Assembly: GCF_029222705.1 (NCBI RefSeq)
Contig: NZ_JARGZF010000001.1
Span: forward strand, 1,298,437 to 1,362,436
DNA: 64,000 nt
Origin: Knoellia sp. p5-6-4
GTDB taxonomy: Bacteria; Actinomycetota; Actinomycetes; Actinomycetales; Dermatophilaceae
Direction of reading: 5' to 3'
Below are positions 10,215 to 20,569 of this stretch, piece after piece; within the stretch, counting starts at the first letter, position 1; each line of letters begins with the position of its first letter. Made by a program: the position numbers and the translations under genes. The notes under the pieces were generated by a model that ran no database searches, was not told the DNA's origin, and saw only the letters and a list, made by a program, of their open reading frames with translations.

Positions 10215-11540
10215 TCACCGCAGGTGCCGCTGGTCGTCGATCCTCCTGGCCTTGCCGAGCGAGCGCTCGAGAGCGTGGGGCTCCACCACCTCGACGGCGA
10301 CGGTGACCCCGATCCGGTGCTTCACCAAGGTCTGCAGCTCGCGTGCCATGGCGCCGCGCCGCGCCTCGTCGACGTCCGCGGCGGAGGCCTCGACGCGCAC
10401 GGTCAGCTCGTCCATCCGGCCGGGCCGGGTGAGCACGCAGAGGTAGTGCGGTGCGAGCCCCTCGACCCGGAGGATCAGCTCCTCCACCTGCGACGGGAAC
10501 ACGTTCACGCCCCGCACGATCATCATGTCGTCGGTGCGACCGGTGATCTTGGCCATCCGCCGGAACTGCGGGTATGCCGTGCCCGGCAGCAACGTGGTCA
10601 GGTCGCGGGTGCGGTAGCGCACCACGGGCATCGCCTGCTTGGTCAGCGACGTGAAGACCAGCTCTCCCTCCTCGCCGTCCGGGAGCACCTCACCGGTGAC
10701 GGGGTCGACGATCTCGGGGTAGAAGTGGTCCTCCCAGATGTGCAAGCCGTCCTGGGTCTCGCCCGCCTCCTGGCTGACCCCCGGACCCATCACCTCGGAG
10801 AGGCCGTAGATGTCGACGGCGCGGATGTTGGTGCGCCGCTGGACCTCCTCGCGCATCTGCTCCGTCCACGGCTCGGCGCCGAAGATGCCGATCTCGAGAG
10901 AGGTCTCCTTGGGGTCGATCCCCTGGGCCTCCATCTCGTCGAGGATGGCGAGGAAGTACGAAGGCGTCACCATGATGATCCGGGGCCGGAAGTCCGCGAT
11001 GAGCTGGACCTGGCGCTCGGTCATGCCGCCCGAGACGGGGACGACGGTGCAGCCGAGCCGCTCGGCGCCGTAGTGGGCCCCGATGCCGCCGGTGAACAAC
11101 CCGTAGCCGTAGGCGACGTGCACCATGTCGCCCGGGCGACCCCCGGCCGCCGCGATGGAGCGGGCCATGACCTCGGCCCAGGTGTCGATGTCGCCCTTCG
11201 TGTACCCGACCACGGTGGGCCGCCCGGTGGTGCCGCTCGAAGCGTGGACGCGGGCGACCTGCTCGCGCGGGACGGCGAACATCTTGAAGGGGTAGTTCTC
11301 GCGCAGGTCGGCCTTGGCGGTGAAGGGGAACCGGGCCAGGTCGGCGAGCTCGCGCAGGTCGTCGGGCCGCACACCGGCCTCGTCGAACGCCTTCCGGTAG
11401 TGGGGCACGTTCTCGTAGGCGTGGCCGAGGCTCCAGCGCAGCCGGTCGAGCTGCAGGGCACGCAGCGACTCGAGGTCCGCCGGCACCGAGGGCGGGCGGA
11501 GGAGCGACGGGGTCCGAGAGGTGTCGACGACGTTGTCCAT
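10215..11540 (-). CDS. paaK: Phenylacetate-CoA ligase
   Basis: The 441-residue ANL-superfamily enzyme forms phenylacetyl-CoA from phenylacetate, ATP and CoA, the entry step of phenylacetate catabolism. Motifs include the ATP loop SSGTTGRPTVVG, the core IYGLSEVMGPGVSQE, the YRTRDLTTLLPG block and the C-terminal ITGRTDDMMIVRGVNVFPSQ hinge, all typical of PaaK. The length is standard. The start ATG at 11540 gives MDNVVDTSRTP. No other paa genes are nearby, so it may act in uptake of aryl acids from other sources. The frame upstream of 11540 is antisense to the protease gene. Confidence 0.9.
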   Translation of the reverse strand: MDNVVDTSRTPSLLRPPSVPADLESLRALQLDRLRWSLGHAYENVPHYRKAFDEAGVRPDDLRELADLARFPFTAKADLRENYPFKMFAVPREQVARVHASSGTTGRPTVVGYTKGDIDTWAEVMARSIAAAGGRPGDMVHVAYGYGLFTGGIGAHYGAERLGCTVVPVSGGMTERQVQLIADFRPRIIMVTPSYFLAILDEMEAQGIDPKETSLEIGIFGAEPWTEQMREEVQRRTNIRAVDIYGLSEVMGPGVSQEAGETQDGLHIWEDHFYPEIVDPVTGEVLPDGEEGELVFTSLTKQAMPVVRYRTRDLTTLLPGTAYPQFRRMAKITGRTDDMMIVRGVNVFPSQVEELILRVEGLAPHYLCVLTRPGRMDELTVRVEASAADVDEARRGAMARELQTLVKHRIGVTVAVEVVEPHALERSLGKARRIDDQRHLR

Positions 11541-11563
11541 GTCTCCGAACCTATCCTCCGGCC

Positions 11564-12427
11564 GTGGCGCGACGTACCCTCGAAAAGGTGGCCGGGATCT
11601 TGCCGCCGAGGGCCGCGGGGGAAGCGGATGCCGGCCCCCCGGCGGAGCCGGCGCGGGCGGGACGTCGGCGGTGGGTGCTCCTGGCCCTCCTCGTGGTCGT
11701 CGTCGCGGCGGCCGTGGTGCTGCTCCAGAGCCGCCCGGGCACGCCCGCACTGACCCAGCGCGACGTCGACCGCGCCGTGGACGAGCGGGTCTCCAAGGCC
11801 CTCGAGGAGCAGCAGAACGCGCCACCGGTCGCCTCGGTCGTCTACCAGGCCGTCCTGCCCTCGTTGGTGCAGGTCGTCACGCAGGACGCCTCGGGTGCCT
11901 CGGTCGGCACCGGGGCGGGGGTCGTCGTCAACGCCTCCGGTGCCGTTCTCACGGCCTTGCACGTGGTGGACGGGGCCGAGGGCGTGCAGGTGCGCTTCTC
12001 GGACGGCACCCGCGCGGACGCCGAGGTCCGCACGCGCCGCGCCGAGGACGACATCGCCGTCCTCGCGGTGGACCAGCTGCCCGAAGTGGTCGTGCCGGCG
12101 GTGCTCGGGGGCGGCGCCCAGGTGGGGCAGGACGTCATCGCCGTGGGGCATCCCTTCGGGCTGAGCCGCACCCTCACGTCCGGCGTGGTCTCCGGGCTCG
12201 ACCGCTCGGTGCGCCTCGACGACGGCGGTGAGCTGGACGGCCTCATCCAGTTCGACGCCGCGGTCAACCCCGGCAACTCCGGCGGCCCGTTGCTCAACGA
12301 GGCGGGCCAGGTCATCGGCATCGTCACCGGCCTCGCCAACCCCGCCGACCAGGCCTTCTTCGTCGGCATCGGCTTCGCGGTGCCCATCCAGACCGCGGGT
12401 GGGGCCGTGGGCGCGCCGCCCGTGTAG
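11564..12427 (+). CDS. HtrA-like trypsin-family protease, membrane-anchored
   Basis: The GTG at 11564 gives 287 residues: a short cytosolic N-terminus, one membrane helix (about 37-53), then an extracellular trypsin-like domain. The catalytic triad is visible as H133 (TALHVVDG), D163 (EDDIAVL) and S239 (GNSGGPLL). It ends shortly after the protease domain with no PDZ domain, so it is shorter than DegP/HtrA proteins and closer to the actinobacterial membrane-anchored forms. The role is presumably envelope protein quality control or processing. It starts 23 bases from the divergent paaK start. Confidence 0.85.
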   Translation: MARRTLEKVAGILPPRAAGEADAGPPAEPARAGRRRWVLLALLVVVVAAAVVLLQSRPGTPALTQRDVDRAVDERVSKALEEQQNAPPVASVVYQAVLPSLVQVVTQDASGASVGTGAGVVVNASGAVLTALHVVDGAEGVQVRFSDGTRADAEVRTRRAEDDIAVLAVDQLPEVVVPAVLGGGAQVGQDVIAVGHPFGLSRTLTSGVVSGLDRSVRLDDGGELDGLIQFDAAVNPGNSGGPLLNEAGQVIGIVTGLANPADQAFFVGIGFAVPIQTAGGAVGAPPV

Positions 12428-12462
12428 CCGCCGAACGCACGAGAAACCGAGGCAGGAGAGCC

Positions 12463-13487
<1,025 letters not shown>

Positions 13488-13509
<22 letters not shown>

Positions 13510-14381
13510 CCGCGGAGCGGGTCCTGCGCCGCCTGGAGTGGCGCGTCGTCCGCAGGCTGGACGGCCGCCTCCAGGGCGACTACCGCACCCTCTTCCGCGG
13601 CGAGGGCGTCGACTTCCACGACCTGCGCGAGTACGAGCCCGGCGACGACCTGCGGCACGTCGACTGGAACGTGACGGCGCGCATGGACACCCCCTTCGTG
13701 CGGCAGTACACGGAGGACCGGGAGGCGACCGCCTGGCTGCTGCTCGACCGCTCGGCCTCGATGGCCTTCGGCCCCGTGGACCGGCAGAAGGACCTCGTGC
13801 TCGTCGAGGTGGCCCTCACCCTCGCGCAGGTGCTCGCCCGGGGGGGCAACCGGGTGGGCGCGCTGCTCTTCGACAACGAGATCGAGCGGACCGTCGCGCC
13901 CGGGCAGGGCCGCCGGCAGGTGCTGCGCATCGCCCACCACCTGCTCCAGCCTCCGCGCCGGGGCAACGGCGCCACCGACCTCGCCGTGCTGCTGCGGGCG
14001 GCCTCCGGGGTGGCCCGGCGCCGCTCGCTCGTGGTCGTGCTCTCCGACTTCATCAGCGTCCCGGGCTGGGCGCCCGCCCTCGCCCTGCTGGCCCGCCGGC
14101 ACGACGTCGTGGCGGTGCAGGTGCTCGACCGCCGGGAGTCGGAGCTGCCCGCGGCCGGCATGGTCTACGTCGAGGACGCCGAGACCGGCGAGCAGATCTT
14201 CGTCGACACCGACGACCCCGGCTTCCAGCGTCGGCTGCGCGAGGTCGTGCAGCAGCGCCAGGAGGAGCTGGCCGCAGCGGTCCGCTCGGCGGGCACGGAG
14301 CTGCACACGGTGGGCACCGACGAGGACCTCGTGCGGGCGCTCGCACGGATCTCCGAACTGCGGCGCAGGGCCCGCCGATGA
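13488..14381 (+). CDS. DUF58 domain protein, MoxR partner
   Basis: The 297-residue protein carries the DUF58 hallmark (FRGEGVDFHDLREYEPGDD ... HVDWNVTARM) and a degenerate VWA-like fold with LLLDRSASM. DUF58 proteins are found almost always with MoxR ATPases and VWA proteins, probably as the adaptor. The start ATG lies inside the moxR reading frame and the gene ends in an ATGA overlap with the next VWA gene, showing tight translational coupling. Confidence 0.88.
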
Positions 14382-15370
14382 GCTTCATGTGGCCCTGGAT
14401 GCTCCTGCCGGCCATGGCAGGGCTGGTGCTCCTCGTGCTGGGGTACCGGCGGCTCTCCGAGCGCCAGGCGGCCCGGCGCGAGGAGCTGGCCGCGCTCGGC
14501 CTGGTCGTGGGGGGCGGGGGCCGCCGGGCCTTTCGGGCGCGCCACCTGGCACCGGTCCTGCTCCTGGCCGCCCTCGCGTTGATGCTCGTCTCGCTCGCCC
14601 GGCCGCAGGCCACCGTCGCCGAACCGCGCCGCGAGGGGACCGTCATCCTCGCCTTCGACGTGTCGACGAGCATGGCTGCCACCGACCTGCGCCCCACCCG
14701 CATGGAGGCAGCCAAGGCAGCCGCGCGACGCTTCGTGGAGAAGCAGCCGTCCACCATCCGCATCGGCGTCGTGGCCTTCGGCGAGAGCGGCGTGGTGGCC
14801 CAGCGACCCACGACCAGCCGGACGGAGGTGCTGGCCGCCGTGGACCGGCTGGCGCCACAGGGCGGCACGGCCGTGGGCCGCGGCATCCTCGCCTCGCTGT
14901 CGGCGATCGCCGGCCGCCCCGTGCTCGCCGACGAGTCCCCGACCGAGGACGCGCTCGAGGGCGCCGACATCGGCTACTTCGGGTCGGCCGCCATCGTCCT
15001 GCTCTCCGACGGGGAGGACACCTCCGACCTGGCCCCGCTCCCCCTTGCCGAGCTCGCGTCCGTGGCGGGGGTGCGCATCCACCCGGTCGGCATCGGCAGC
15101 CCGGAGGGGACGGTGCTCGAGGTGGACGGCTTCCAGGTCGCGACGGCCCTGGACGAGGAGCTGCTGCGGGCCGTCGCCGACGCGACCGACGGCACCTACT
15201 ACCCGGCTCGCGACGAGCGGTCACTGGACGAGGTCTACGCCTCGATCCGGCCCGGGTGGACCGTCCAGGCCCAGCGGCGCGAGGTCACCGCCCTGTTCGC
15301 GGCGGGTGCCGTGCTGCTGGTCCTCGGGGCCTCGCTCCTGTCGGTCAGGCGTTCGGGGCGGGTGGTGTAG
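14378..15370 (+). CDS. VWA domain membrane protein (BatA-like)
   Basis: The ATG overlaps the DUF58 stop (ATGA). The 330-residue product has an N-terminal membrane helix, a second one at about 62-79, a von Willebrand factor A domain with the MIDAS motif DVSTS (FDVSTSMAATDLRPTR) and a C-terminal membrane helix. This is the BatA/BatB architecture: an extracytosolic metal-binding VWA domain between membrane anchors. Together with the next gene it should form the surface or membrane end of the MoxR-DUF58 complex. The target process is unknown. Confidence 0.86.
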   Translation: MSFMWPWMLLPAMAGLVLLVLGYRRLSERQAARREELAALGLVVGGGGRRAFRARHLAPVLLLAALALMLVSLARPQATVAEPRREGTVILAFDVSTSMAATDLRPTRMEAAKAAARRFVEKQPSTIRIGVVAFGESGVVAQRPTTSRTEVLAAVDRLAPQGGTAVGRGILASLSAIAGRPVLADESPTEDALEGADIGYFGSAAIVLLSDGEDTSDLAPLPLAELASVAGVRIHPVGIGSPEGTVLEVDGFQVATALDEELLRAVADATDGTYYPARDERSLDEVYASIRPGWTVQAQRREVTALFAAGAVLLVLGASLLSVRRSGRVV

Positions 15371-15372
15371 CC

Positions 15373-16455
15373 GTGTCCCTCGCCTGGCCCTGGGCCCTTC
15401 CGGCGCTGCTCGCGGTGCCGGCGCTCGCGGCGGCATACCTCTGGCAGCTGAGGCGTCGGCGCCGGGAAGCGGTGCGCCACCCGAGCGTCGCCCTGGTGCG
15501 CGCTGCCGCGCCGCGGTCGAGGCGGTGGCGACGGCACGCGCCCTTCGCCCTCGTGCTGCTCGCGCTGTCGTTCCTCGGGCTGGCCGCGACCCGCCCGCAG
15601 GTCGAGGCCCAGGTGCCGGTGCGCGCCGGTGCGGTCATCATGGCCGTCGACGTGTCGGGCTCGATGTGCGCCACCGACGTCGACCCCAACCGGCTCGGCG
15701 CCGCCCAGGAGGCCGTGCGCGAGTTCGTCTCGAGCCAGGACGAGGACACCCGCATCGGGCTCGTGCTGTTCTCCGGCTTCGCCCAGGTGTCCGTCTCGCC
15801 GACGACCGACCGGAGGGCGGTCCTGGACGCCGTGGACACGCTCACCACCGGGCGGGGCACCGTGATCGGGGCGGCCATCCTGAAGTCGATCGACGCCATC
15901 GCCGAGATCAACCCCGACGTCCCACCCGCCTCGACCGACGGCTTCGACGCCCCCGGGCCGGGCCCCACCCCGGGCATCCCGGCGCCCGGGAGGTCGACGT
16001 TCGCCCCGGAGATCGTGGTGCTGCTCACCGACGGCGCCAACACGCGCGGGGTCACCCCGGAGGAGGCGGCCGAGGCGGCGGCCGCCCGTGGCGTGCGCAT
16101 CTACCCCATCGGCTTCGGCACGACCCAGCCCGTGAGCCTGGTGTGCACCCGCGAGCAGCTCGGCGGCACCGAGCAGGGACTGCCCCGCTGGGGAGGCCCC
16201 GGCACGCGGGGACGCGACGGCCGCAACTTCCTGGTGATCGACGAGCCGGCCCTCCAGCAGGTCGCCCGGACCACCGGCGGTGCCTACTTCCGGGCCAGCA
16301 GCGCCGACCAGCTCCAGGGAGTGCTCGAGGACCTGCCCAGACCGGTCCAGCAGCAGCGCCGGCAGGTCGAGCTCAGCGCGGCGCTCACCGCCGCCGGCCT
16401 GCTCGCCGCGCTCGCCGCCGTGGGGCTCTCGGCCCGGTGGCGGGTCTTCCCCTAG
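15373..16455 (+). CDS. VWA domain membrane protein, second copy
   Basis: The GTG at 15373 follows the previous stop by two bases. The 360-residue protein is a paralogue of its neighbour: N-terminal helix pair, VWA domain with MIDAS DVSGS (AVDVSGSMCATDVDPNR), a Pro/Gly-rich insertion (FDAPGPGPTPGIPAPG) inside the VWA domain, and a C-terminal membrane helix. A tandem pair of VWA proteins is usual behind MoxR-DUF58 pairs. It converges on the DNA glycosylase gene with only nine bases between stops and no hairpin. Confidence 0.86.
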   Translation: MSLAWPWALPALLAVPALAAAYLWQLRRRRREAVRHPSVALVRAAAPRSRRWRRHAPFALVLLALSFLGLAATRPQVEAQVPVRAGAVIMAVDVSGSMCATDVDPNRLGAAQEAVREFVSSQDEDTRIGLVLFSGFAQVSVSPTTDRRAVLDAVDTLTTGRGTVIGAAILKSIDAIAEINPDVPPASTDGFDAPGPGPTPGIPAPGRSTFAPEIVVLLTDGANTRGVTPEEAAEAAAARGVRIYPIGFGTTQPVSLVCTREQLGGTEQGLPRWGGPGTRGRDGRNFLVIDEPALQQVARTTGGAYFRASSADQLQGVLEDLPRPVQQQRRQVELSAALTAAGLLAALAAVGLSARWRVFP

Positions 16456-16464
16456 GTCCCTGCC

Positions 16465-17292
16465 TCAGCGGCGGCGCTGGCAGCGACCGCACCAGAACAG
16501 GTTTCGTCCCGCGACGACCCGCGTTCGCACCTTCGACCCGCAGACCCGGCACGGCTCCTGCGCCCGCCGGTAGACGAGGTAGCGGCGCTCGCCCGGGATC
16601 ACAGGCTCGCCCGCGGCCAGCGTCACCCGCGCGTCCTCGACCTGGTCGGGCATGGTGAGGATCTGTCCGGCGGCCAGGCCGAGAGGCATGAGCTCGCAGA
16701 TGTCCTGCCACATCGCGTCCCAGGTGGCGGGCCGGATCTCGAGACCGGGGCGGAAAGGGTCGACCCTGTGCCGGAAGAGCAGCTCGCAGCGGTAGACGTT
16801 GCCGATTCCCGCGACGACCGACTGGTCCATGAGCAGCTCGGCGATGCTGCGGCTGCTGCGGCTGACCTTCCGCCAGGCCGTCTCCGAGTCGGGGTCGGGG
16901 CGCAGCGGGTCGGGGCCCAGCCTCGCCGTCACGCCCTCGACGTGCTCGGGGGTGACCACCGCGCACAGGTTCGGCCCCCGCAGGTCGCCGACGTGGTCGT
17001 CGGTGAGCAGCCGAAGGCGTACCTGGCCCTGCACCGGCGGCACCGCCCCGGTGGGCCGCGGCAGGATCGAGAACTTCCCGATCAGCCCGAGGTGCACGTG
17101 CAGCCATGCGTCGGCCTCGAACTCCACGAAGAGGTGCTTGCCCCAGGCGGAGGCCTCGAGCACCTTGCGTCCGTCGAGCAGCGCGGCCCCTTCGGCGAAC
17201 TTCCCCTGCGGGCTGGACACGTGGGGGTTGGCCCCGGCGAACGCGGCGTTGAGGTCACGGGCGAGGCCGTGGAGCGTGTGGCCCTCAGGCAC
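16465..17292 (-). CDS. Fpg/Nei-family DNA glycosylase (Nei2-like)
   Basis: The 275-residue base-excision repair enzyme begins MPEGHTLH, with the catalytic N-terminal proline (after Met removal) and glutamate of the Fpg/Nei family; MPEGHT is the Nei-type variant. The helix-two-turn-helix (LLMDQSVVAGIGNVYRCE) and a C-terminal zinc finger with C-X2-C-X16-C-X2-C spacing are visible. It should excise oxidised pyrimidines and nick the abasic site. It lies beside the Ku and LigD genes, forming a small repair neighbourhood, and overlaps the next gene by 8 bases. Confidence 0.9.
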   Translation of the reverse strand: MPEGHTLHGLARDLNAAFAGANPHVSSPQGKFAEGAALLDGRKVLEASAWGKHLFVEFEADAWLHVHLGLIGKFSILPRPTGAVPPVQGQVRLRLLTDDHVGDLRGPNLCAVVTPEHVEGVTARLGPDPLRPDPDSETAWRKVSRSSRSIAELLMDQSVVAGIGNVYRCELLFRHRVDPFRPGLEIRPATWDAMWQDICELMPLGLAAGQILTMPDQVEDARVTLAAGEPVIPGERRYLVYRRAQEPCRVCGSKVRTRVVAGRNLFWCGRCQRRR

Positions 17293-17680
17293 CGGCGCTC
17301 CCCGCCCCGTCAGGCGGCACGGGGGTGCCCTGGTGGTGGCGCAGCTGCCACCTGCCGCGCTCGCGCAGCCACACCGACGAGCGGCGCGCGTGGCCCGCCT
17401 CGCCGTGGGTCTCGTAGGTCACGAGCACGACGTCGGGCGCCAACCCCACGGCGGCCATGTCGGTGGCGTCGACGCGGAAGGGCCCGGCCGCTGCCTCCTT
17501 CTCCATCATGGTCAGGACCCTCTCGCGGTCCCAGATGCGCCCGGAGGCGCCGACCTCCCGGAAGTCCTGGTGGATGAGCAGGCCGGCACTCGTGCGGTCG
17601 CCGCGCACGGCCCCGGTCAGCAGGGCGCGTTCGCAGTCCTGCACGACGGCGAGGTCGTCGTCGGTGGGCAGCTGCGCCAC
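17285..17680 (-). CDS. DUF4440/NTF2-like small protein
   Basis: The 131-residue protein fits the SnoaL/NTF2-like DUF4440 pattern: an N-terminal helix (DLAVVQDCERALLTG), LLIHQDFREVGASGRIWDR and a C-terminal beta segment (SSVWLRERGRWQLRHHQGTP). Such cone-shaped proteins bind small molecules or act as simple enzymes; no catalytic residues are obvious. Its stop overlaps the glycosylase start, and it begins directly after the ku stop with no gap, so it is probably co-transcribed with ku and nei. Confidence 0.75.
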   Translation of the reverse strand: MAQLPTDDDLAVVQDCERALLTGAVRGDRTSAGLLIHQDFREVGASGRIWDRERVLTMMEKEAAAGPFRVDATDMAAVGLAPDVVLVTYETHGEAGHARRSSVWLRERGRWQLRHHQGTPVPPDGAGSAGA

Positions 17681-18637
17681 TCAGCTGGCCTTCTTGGCCG
17701 CGGTCTTCCTGGCCGTCTTCTTGGCAGCCGTCTTCTTGGCCGGAGCCTTCTTGGCGGGGGCCTTCGCCGCGGCCTTCTTCGCCGTGCCCGAGCCGGTGGC
17801 CTTCTTCGCGGCCGCCTTCTCCACCGGCTTCTCGCCCTCGGCTGCAGAGGGAGCCTCGCCCCGCGCGGCCTTGGCCTTCTCCACGCTCTTGGCGAGGGCG
17901 GCGAGCAGGTCGACGACCTCGCCCTCCTCCTCCTTGCGCCCGGGGGCCTGGCGCACCTCGCCGCCCTCGAGCTTGGCCTTGACCAGGGCCTCGAGCGCGA
18001 TCGCGTAGTCGTCCTCGTACTCGTCCGGGTCGTAGTCACCGGCGAGGGACTCGATGAGCATGTTGGCCATCTCGAGCTCCTTGGCCGTGGCGCGCGCGTC
18101 CTCGTCGAGCGTGGCGAAGTCGGCGGCGCGGATCTCGTCGGGCCACAGCATGGTCTGCATCACGATGACGCCGTCCTTGACGCGCAGCACGGCCATGGTC
18201 ATGCGGGTGCGGATCGAGACGGTCACGACCGCCATCCGGTCGGCGTGCTCGAGGGCGTCGCGCAGCAGGATGTACGGCTTCGTGGCCGCCTTGTCGGGCT
18301 CGAGGTAGTAGGAGCGGTCGAGCAGCATGGGGTCGATCTGGTCGGCCGGCACGAACTTCTGCACGGCGATCTCCTTCGAGCTCGCCGCCGGGAGGTCCTT
18401 GAAGTCCTCGTCGGTGAGCACGACCATGTCGCCGTCCTCGGTCTCGTAGCCCTTGGCGATGTCGTCGTAGGAGACCGGCTCGCCGTCGATGCTGCAGATC
18501 CGCTGGTACCTGATGCGCCCACCGTCGTCGCGGTGCACCTGGCGGAACGAGACGTCGTGGTTCTCGGTGGCGGAGTAGAGCCGCACCGGCACGTTCACGA
18601 GACCGAAGGAGACCGCGCCCTTCCAGATCGCCCGCAT
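17681..18637 (-). CDS. ku: Non-homologous end-joining protein Ku
   Basis: The 318-residue bacterial Ku starts at the ATG at 18637 (MRAIWKGAVSFGLVNVPVRL, the invariant family start). The core to about residue 260 forms the DNA-encircling homodimer. From about 265 the tail is a lysine/alanine-rich run (AAKKAPAKKTAAKKTARK) like a histone H1 tail, typical of actinobacterial Ku and thought to add DNA binding and ligase recruitment. It is divergent from the LigD-type ligase gene, 109 bases apart, so the NHEJ genes share a promoter region. Confidence 0.95.
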   Translation of the reverse strand: MRAIWKGAVSFGLVNVPVRLYSATENHDVSFRQVHRDDGGRIRYQRICSIDGEPVSYDDIAKGYETEDGDMVVLTDEDFKDLPAASSKEIAVQKFVPADQIDPMLLDRSYYLEPDKAATKPYILLRDALEHADRMAVVTVSIRTRMTMAVLRVKDGVIVMQTMLWPDEIRAADFATLDEDARATAKELEMANMLIESLAGDYDPDEYEDDYAIALEALVKAKLEGGEVRQAPGRKEEEGEVVDLLAALAKSVEKAKAARGEAPSAAEGEKPVEKAAAKKATGSGTAKKAAAKAPAKKAPAKKTAAKKTARKTAAKKAS

Positions 18638-18746
18638 GACCAGTCCTTTCGTATGCCGTGAGCCCCGCCTAGAGCCTACGGTCGCCGCCGGGCGCCGACC
18701 ACAGATAAACAGCGCAGCGACCTCGCGGTCGCGACAGGATGGGTCC

Positions 18747-19697
18747 ATGCGCCCGATGCTGGCCTCGCCGACCACCTCCGTGCCCCGGGGAACGGAGTGG
18801 CTGCACGAGGTGAAGTGGGACGGCATGCGGGTGCTGGCGGACGTGCACGACGGCCGGCTGGCGCTCACCTCGCGCAACGGCAACGACGCCACGGCGAGCT
18901 TCCCCGAGCTCGACGGGTTGAAGGAGACCTACGACGACCTGCTCCTCGACGGCGAGGTCGTCGCGTTCGACGCCGGGAAGCCCTCCTTCGCGGCGCTCGC
19001 CGAGCGGATGCACGTGTCGGACCGGCGCCGGGCGGAGCGCCTCGCGGCCACGAACCCGGTGACGTTCCTGGTGTTCGACCTGCTGCGCCTCTTCGGTCAG
19101 GACCTGACCGCCCAGCCGCTGGCGGCCCGCCGCGGGTTGCTCGAGAGCCTGGACCTCAGGGGGCCGCACTGGCAGGTGCCACCGGTCTACGACGACGGTG
19201 AGGAGCTGTTCCAGGCGACGCGGGACCAAGGGCTGGAGGGCGTCGTCAGCAAGCGCCGCACCTCTGCCTACCTCGCGGGACGCCGCTCGGCCGACTGGCT
19301 CAAGGTCCCGCACCGCCGGACCATCTCGGCCGTCGTCGGCGGCTGGCGGCCGGAGCAGACCAACGACGCCGGTCGCCTCGGTGCCGTGCTGCTCGGCGTC
19401 CCGAGCCCGCAGGGCTGGCGGTATGCCGGGAAGATGGGCAGCGGCATCGCCGGCCTGGCCCAGCGCAGGCTCACCGACCTGCTGGCACCGCTGCGCTCCG
19501 AGGGCCCGCCCTTCTGCGACGCCGTGCCCGCCCTCGACGCCCGCGGTGCCACCTGGGTGCGCCCCGAGGTGGTCGTGGAGGCGCGCGTGCTGGGGTGGAC
19601 CCGCGAGGGCAGGCTGCGCCAGCCGGCATACCTGGGGGTGCGCACGGACGTGACCCCCGAGGACCTGCTTGCCGACGCGGAGGGAGGCGAGCCGTGA
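18747..19697 (+). CDS. ligD: ATP-dependent DNA ligase, LigD ligase-domain type
   Basis: From the ATG at 18747 (MRPMLASPTT) the product is 316 residues and contains only the ligase module. K23 in EVKWDGMR is the adenylation lysine; DGEVVAF, EGVVSK and WLKVPH are the later nucleotidyltransferase motifs. A C-terminal OB-fold (motif around YAGKMGSGI) completes it. In many bacteria LigD also carries polymerase and phosphoesterase domains. Here the polymerase is a separate gene overlapping the stop (GTGA), and no phosphoesterase domain is present nearby. Confidence 0.92.
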   Translation: MRPMLASPTTSVPRGTEWLHEVKWDGMRVLADVHDGRLALTSRNGNDATASFPELDGLKETYDDLLLDGEVVAFDAGKPSFAALAERMHVSDRRRAERLAATNPVTFLVFDLLRLFGQDLTAQPLAARRGLLESLDLRGPHWQVPPVYDDGEELFQATRDQGLEGVVSKRRTSAYLAGRRSADWLKVPHRRTISAVVGGWRPEQTNDAGRLGAVLLGVPSPQGWRYAGKMGSGIAGLAQRRLTDLLAPLRSEGPPFCDAVPALDARGATWVRPEVVVEARVLGWTREGRLRQPAYLGVRTDVTPEDLLADAEGGEP

Positions 19698-20569
19698 CCG
19701 AGGCGACGGCGGTGCACGTGGCGGGGCGGAAGCTGAAGCTCACCAGCCTCGACAAGCTGCTCTACCCCGCGACCGAGACCACCAAGGGCGAGGTGCTCAG
19801 CTACTACGCCCAGGTGGCCGACGTGATGCTGCCGCACCTCGCCCACCGCCCGGTCACCCGGGTGCGCTGGCCGCACGGGGTCGGCGACCAGAGCTTCTTC
19901 GAGAAGAACCTGCCGAGCGGGGCGCCCTCGTGGCTGCCGCACGTGAGGGTCGACGACGTCACCTACCCGATGGTCGACGACCTGGCGGCGCTGACCTACC
20001 TCGTCAACCTCAACTCCATCGAGTTCCACGTGCCGCAGTGGACCGTCGACGACGCCGGCGTGCCGCAGAACCCGAACCGGCTCGTCATCGACCTCGACCC
20101 CGGCACCGGCGCGGGGCTGCACGAGTGCGCGACGGTCGCGCTGATGGTGCGCGAGCGGCTCGGCGCCCTCGGCCTCGACCTCTACCCGGTGACCAGCGGC
20201 AGCAAGGGGATGCAGGTCTACGCCGCGCTCGGCGGTGACCTCACCTCAGACCAGGTGCGCGACCTCGCCCAGCAGCTCGCGCAGGAGCTCACCAAGAAGC
20301 ACCCCGACCTCATCCTGTGGAAGATGACCAGGTCGCTGCGCCCGGGAAAGGTCTTCCTCGACTGGAGCCAGAACGTCGCCGCCAAGACGACCGTGGCCCC
20401 CTACTCGCTGCGCGGGCGCGACACCCCCACGTGTGCCGCGCCGCGGACGTGGGACGAGGTGGAGGCCGGCGCGCAGGACCCCGACGCGCTGCAGCACCTG
20501 ATGTTCGACGAGGTGCTCGAGCGCGTCGCCAAGGACGGCGACCTGCTCGAGGGACTGCTCAGCGACTGA
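19694..20569 (+). CDS. NHEJ polymerase, LigD polymerase-domain type
   Basis: The 291-residue protein is the archaeo-eukaryotic primase-like polymerase domain of LigD as a stand-alone gene. It carries VRWPHGVGDQSFFEKN, the metal-binding VIDLDPG motif, the SGSKGMQVY block and the WSQNVAAKTTVAPYSLRGR block. It fills gaps at double-strand ends, often with ribonucleotides, in partnership with Ku and the ligase. The GTG start overlaps the ligase stop. The end overlaps the convergent (2Fe-2S) protein gene by 11 bases. Confidence 0.92.
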   Translation: MTEATAVHVAGRKLKLTSLDKLLYPATETTKGEVLSYYAQVADVMLPHLAHRPVTRVRWPHGVGDQSFFEKNLPSGAPSWLPHVRVDDVTYPMVDDLAALTYLVNLNSIEFHVPQWTVDDAGVPQNPNRLVIDLDPGTGAGLHECATVALMVRERLGALGLDLYPVTSGSKGMQVYAALGGDLTSDQVRDLAQQLAQELTKKHPDLILWKMTRSLRPGKVFLDWSQNVAAKTTVAPYSLRGRDTPTCAAPRTWDEVEAGAQDPDALQHLMFDEVLERVAKDGDLLEGLLSD

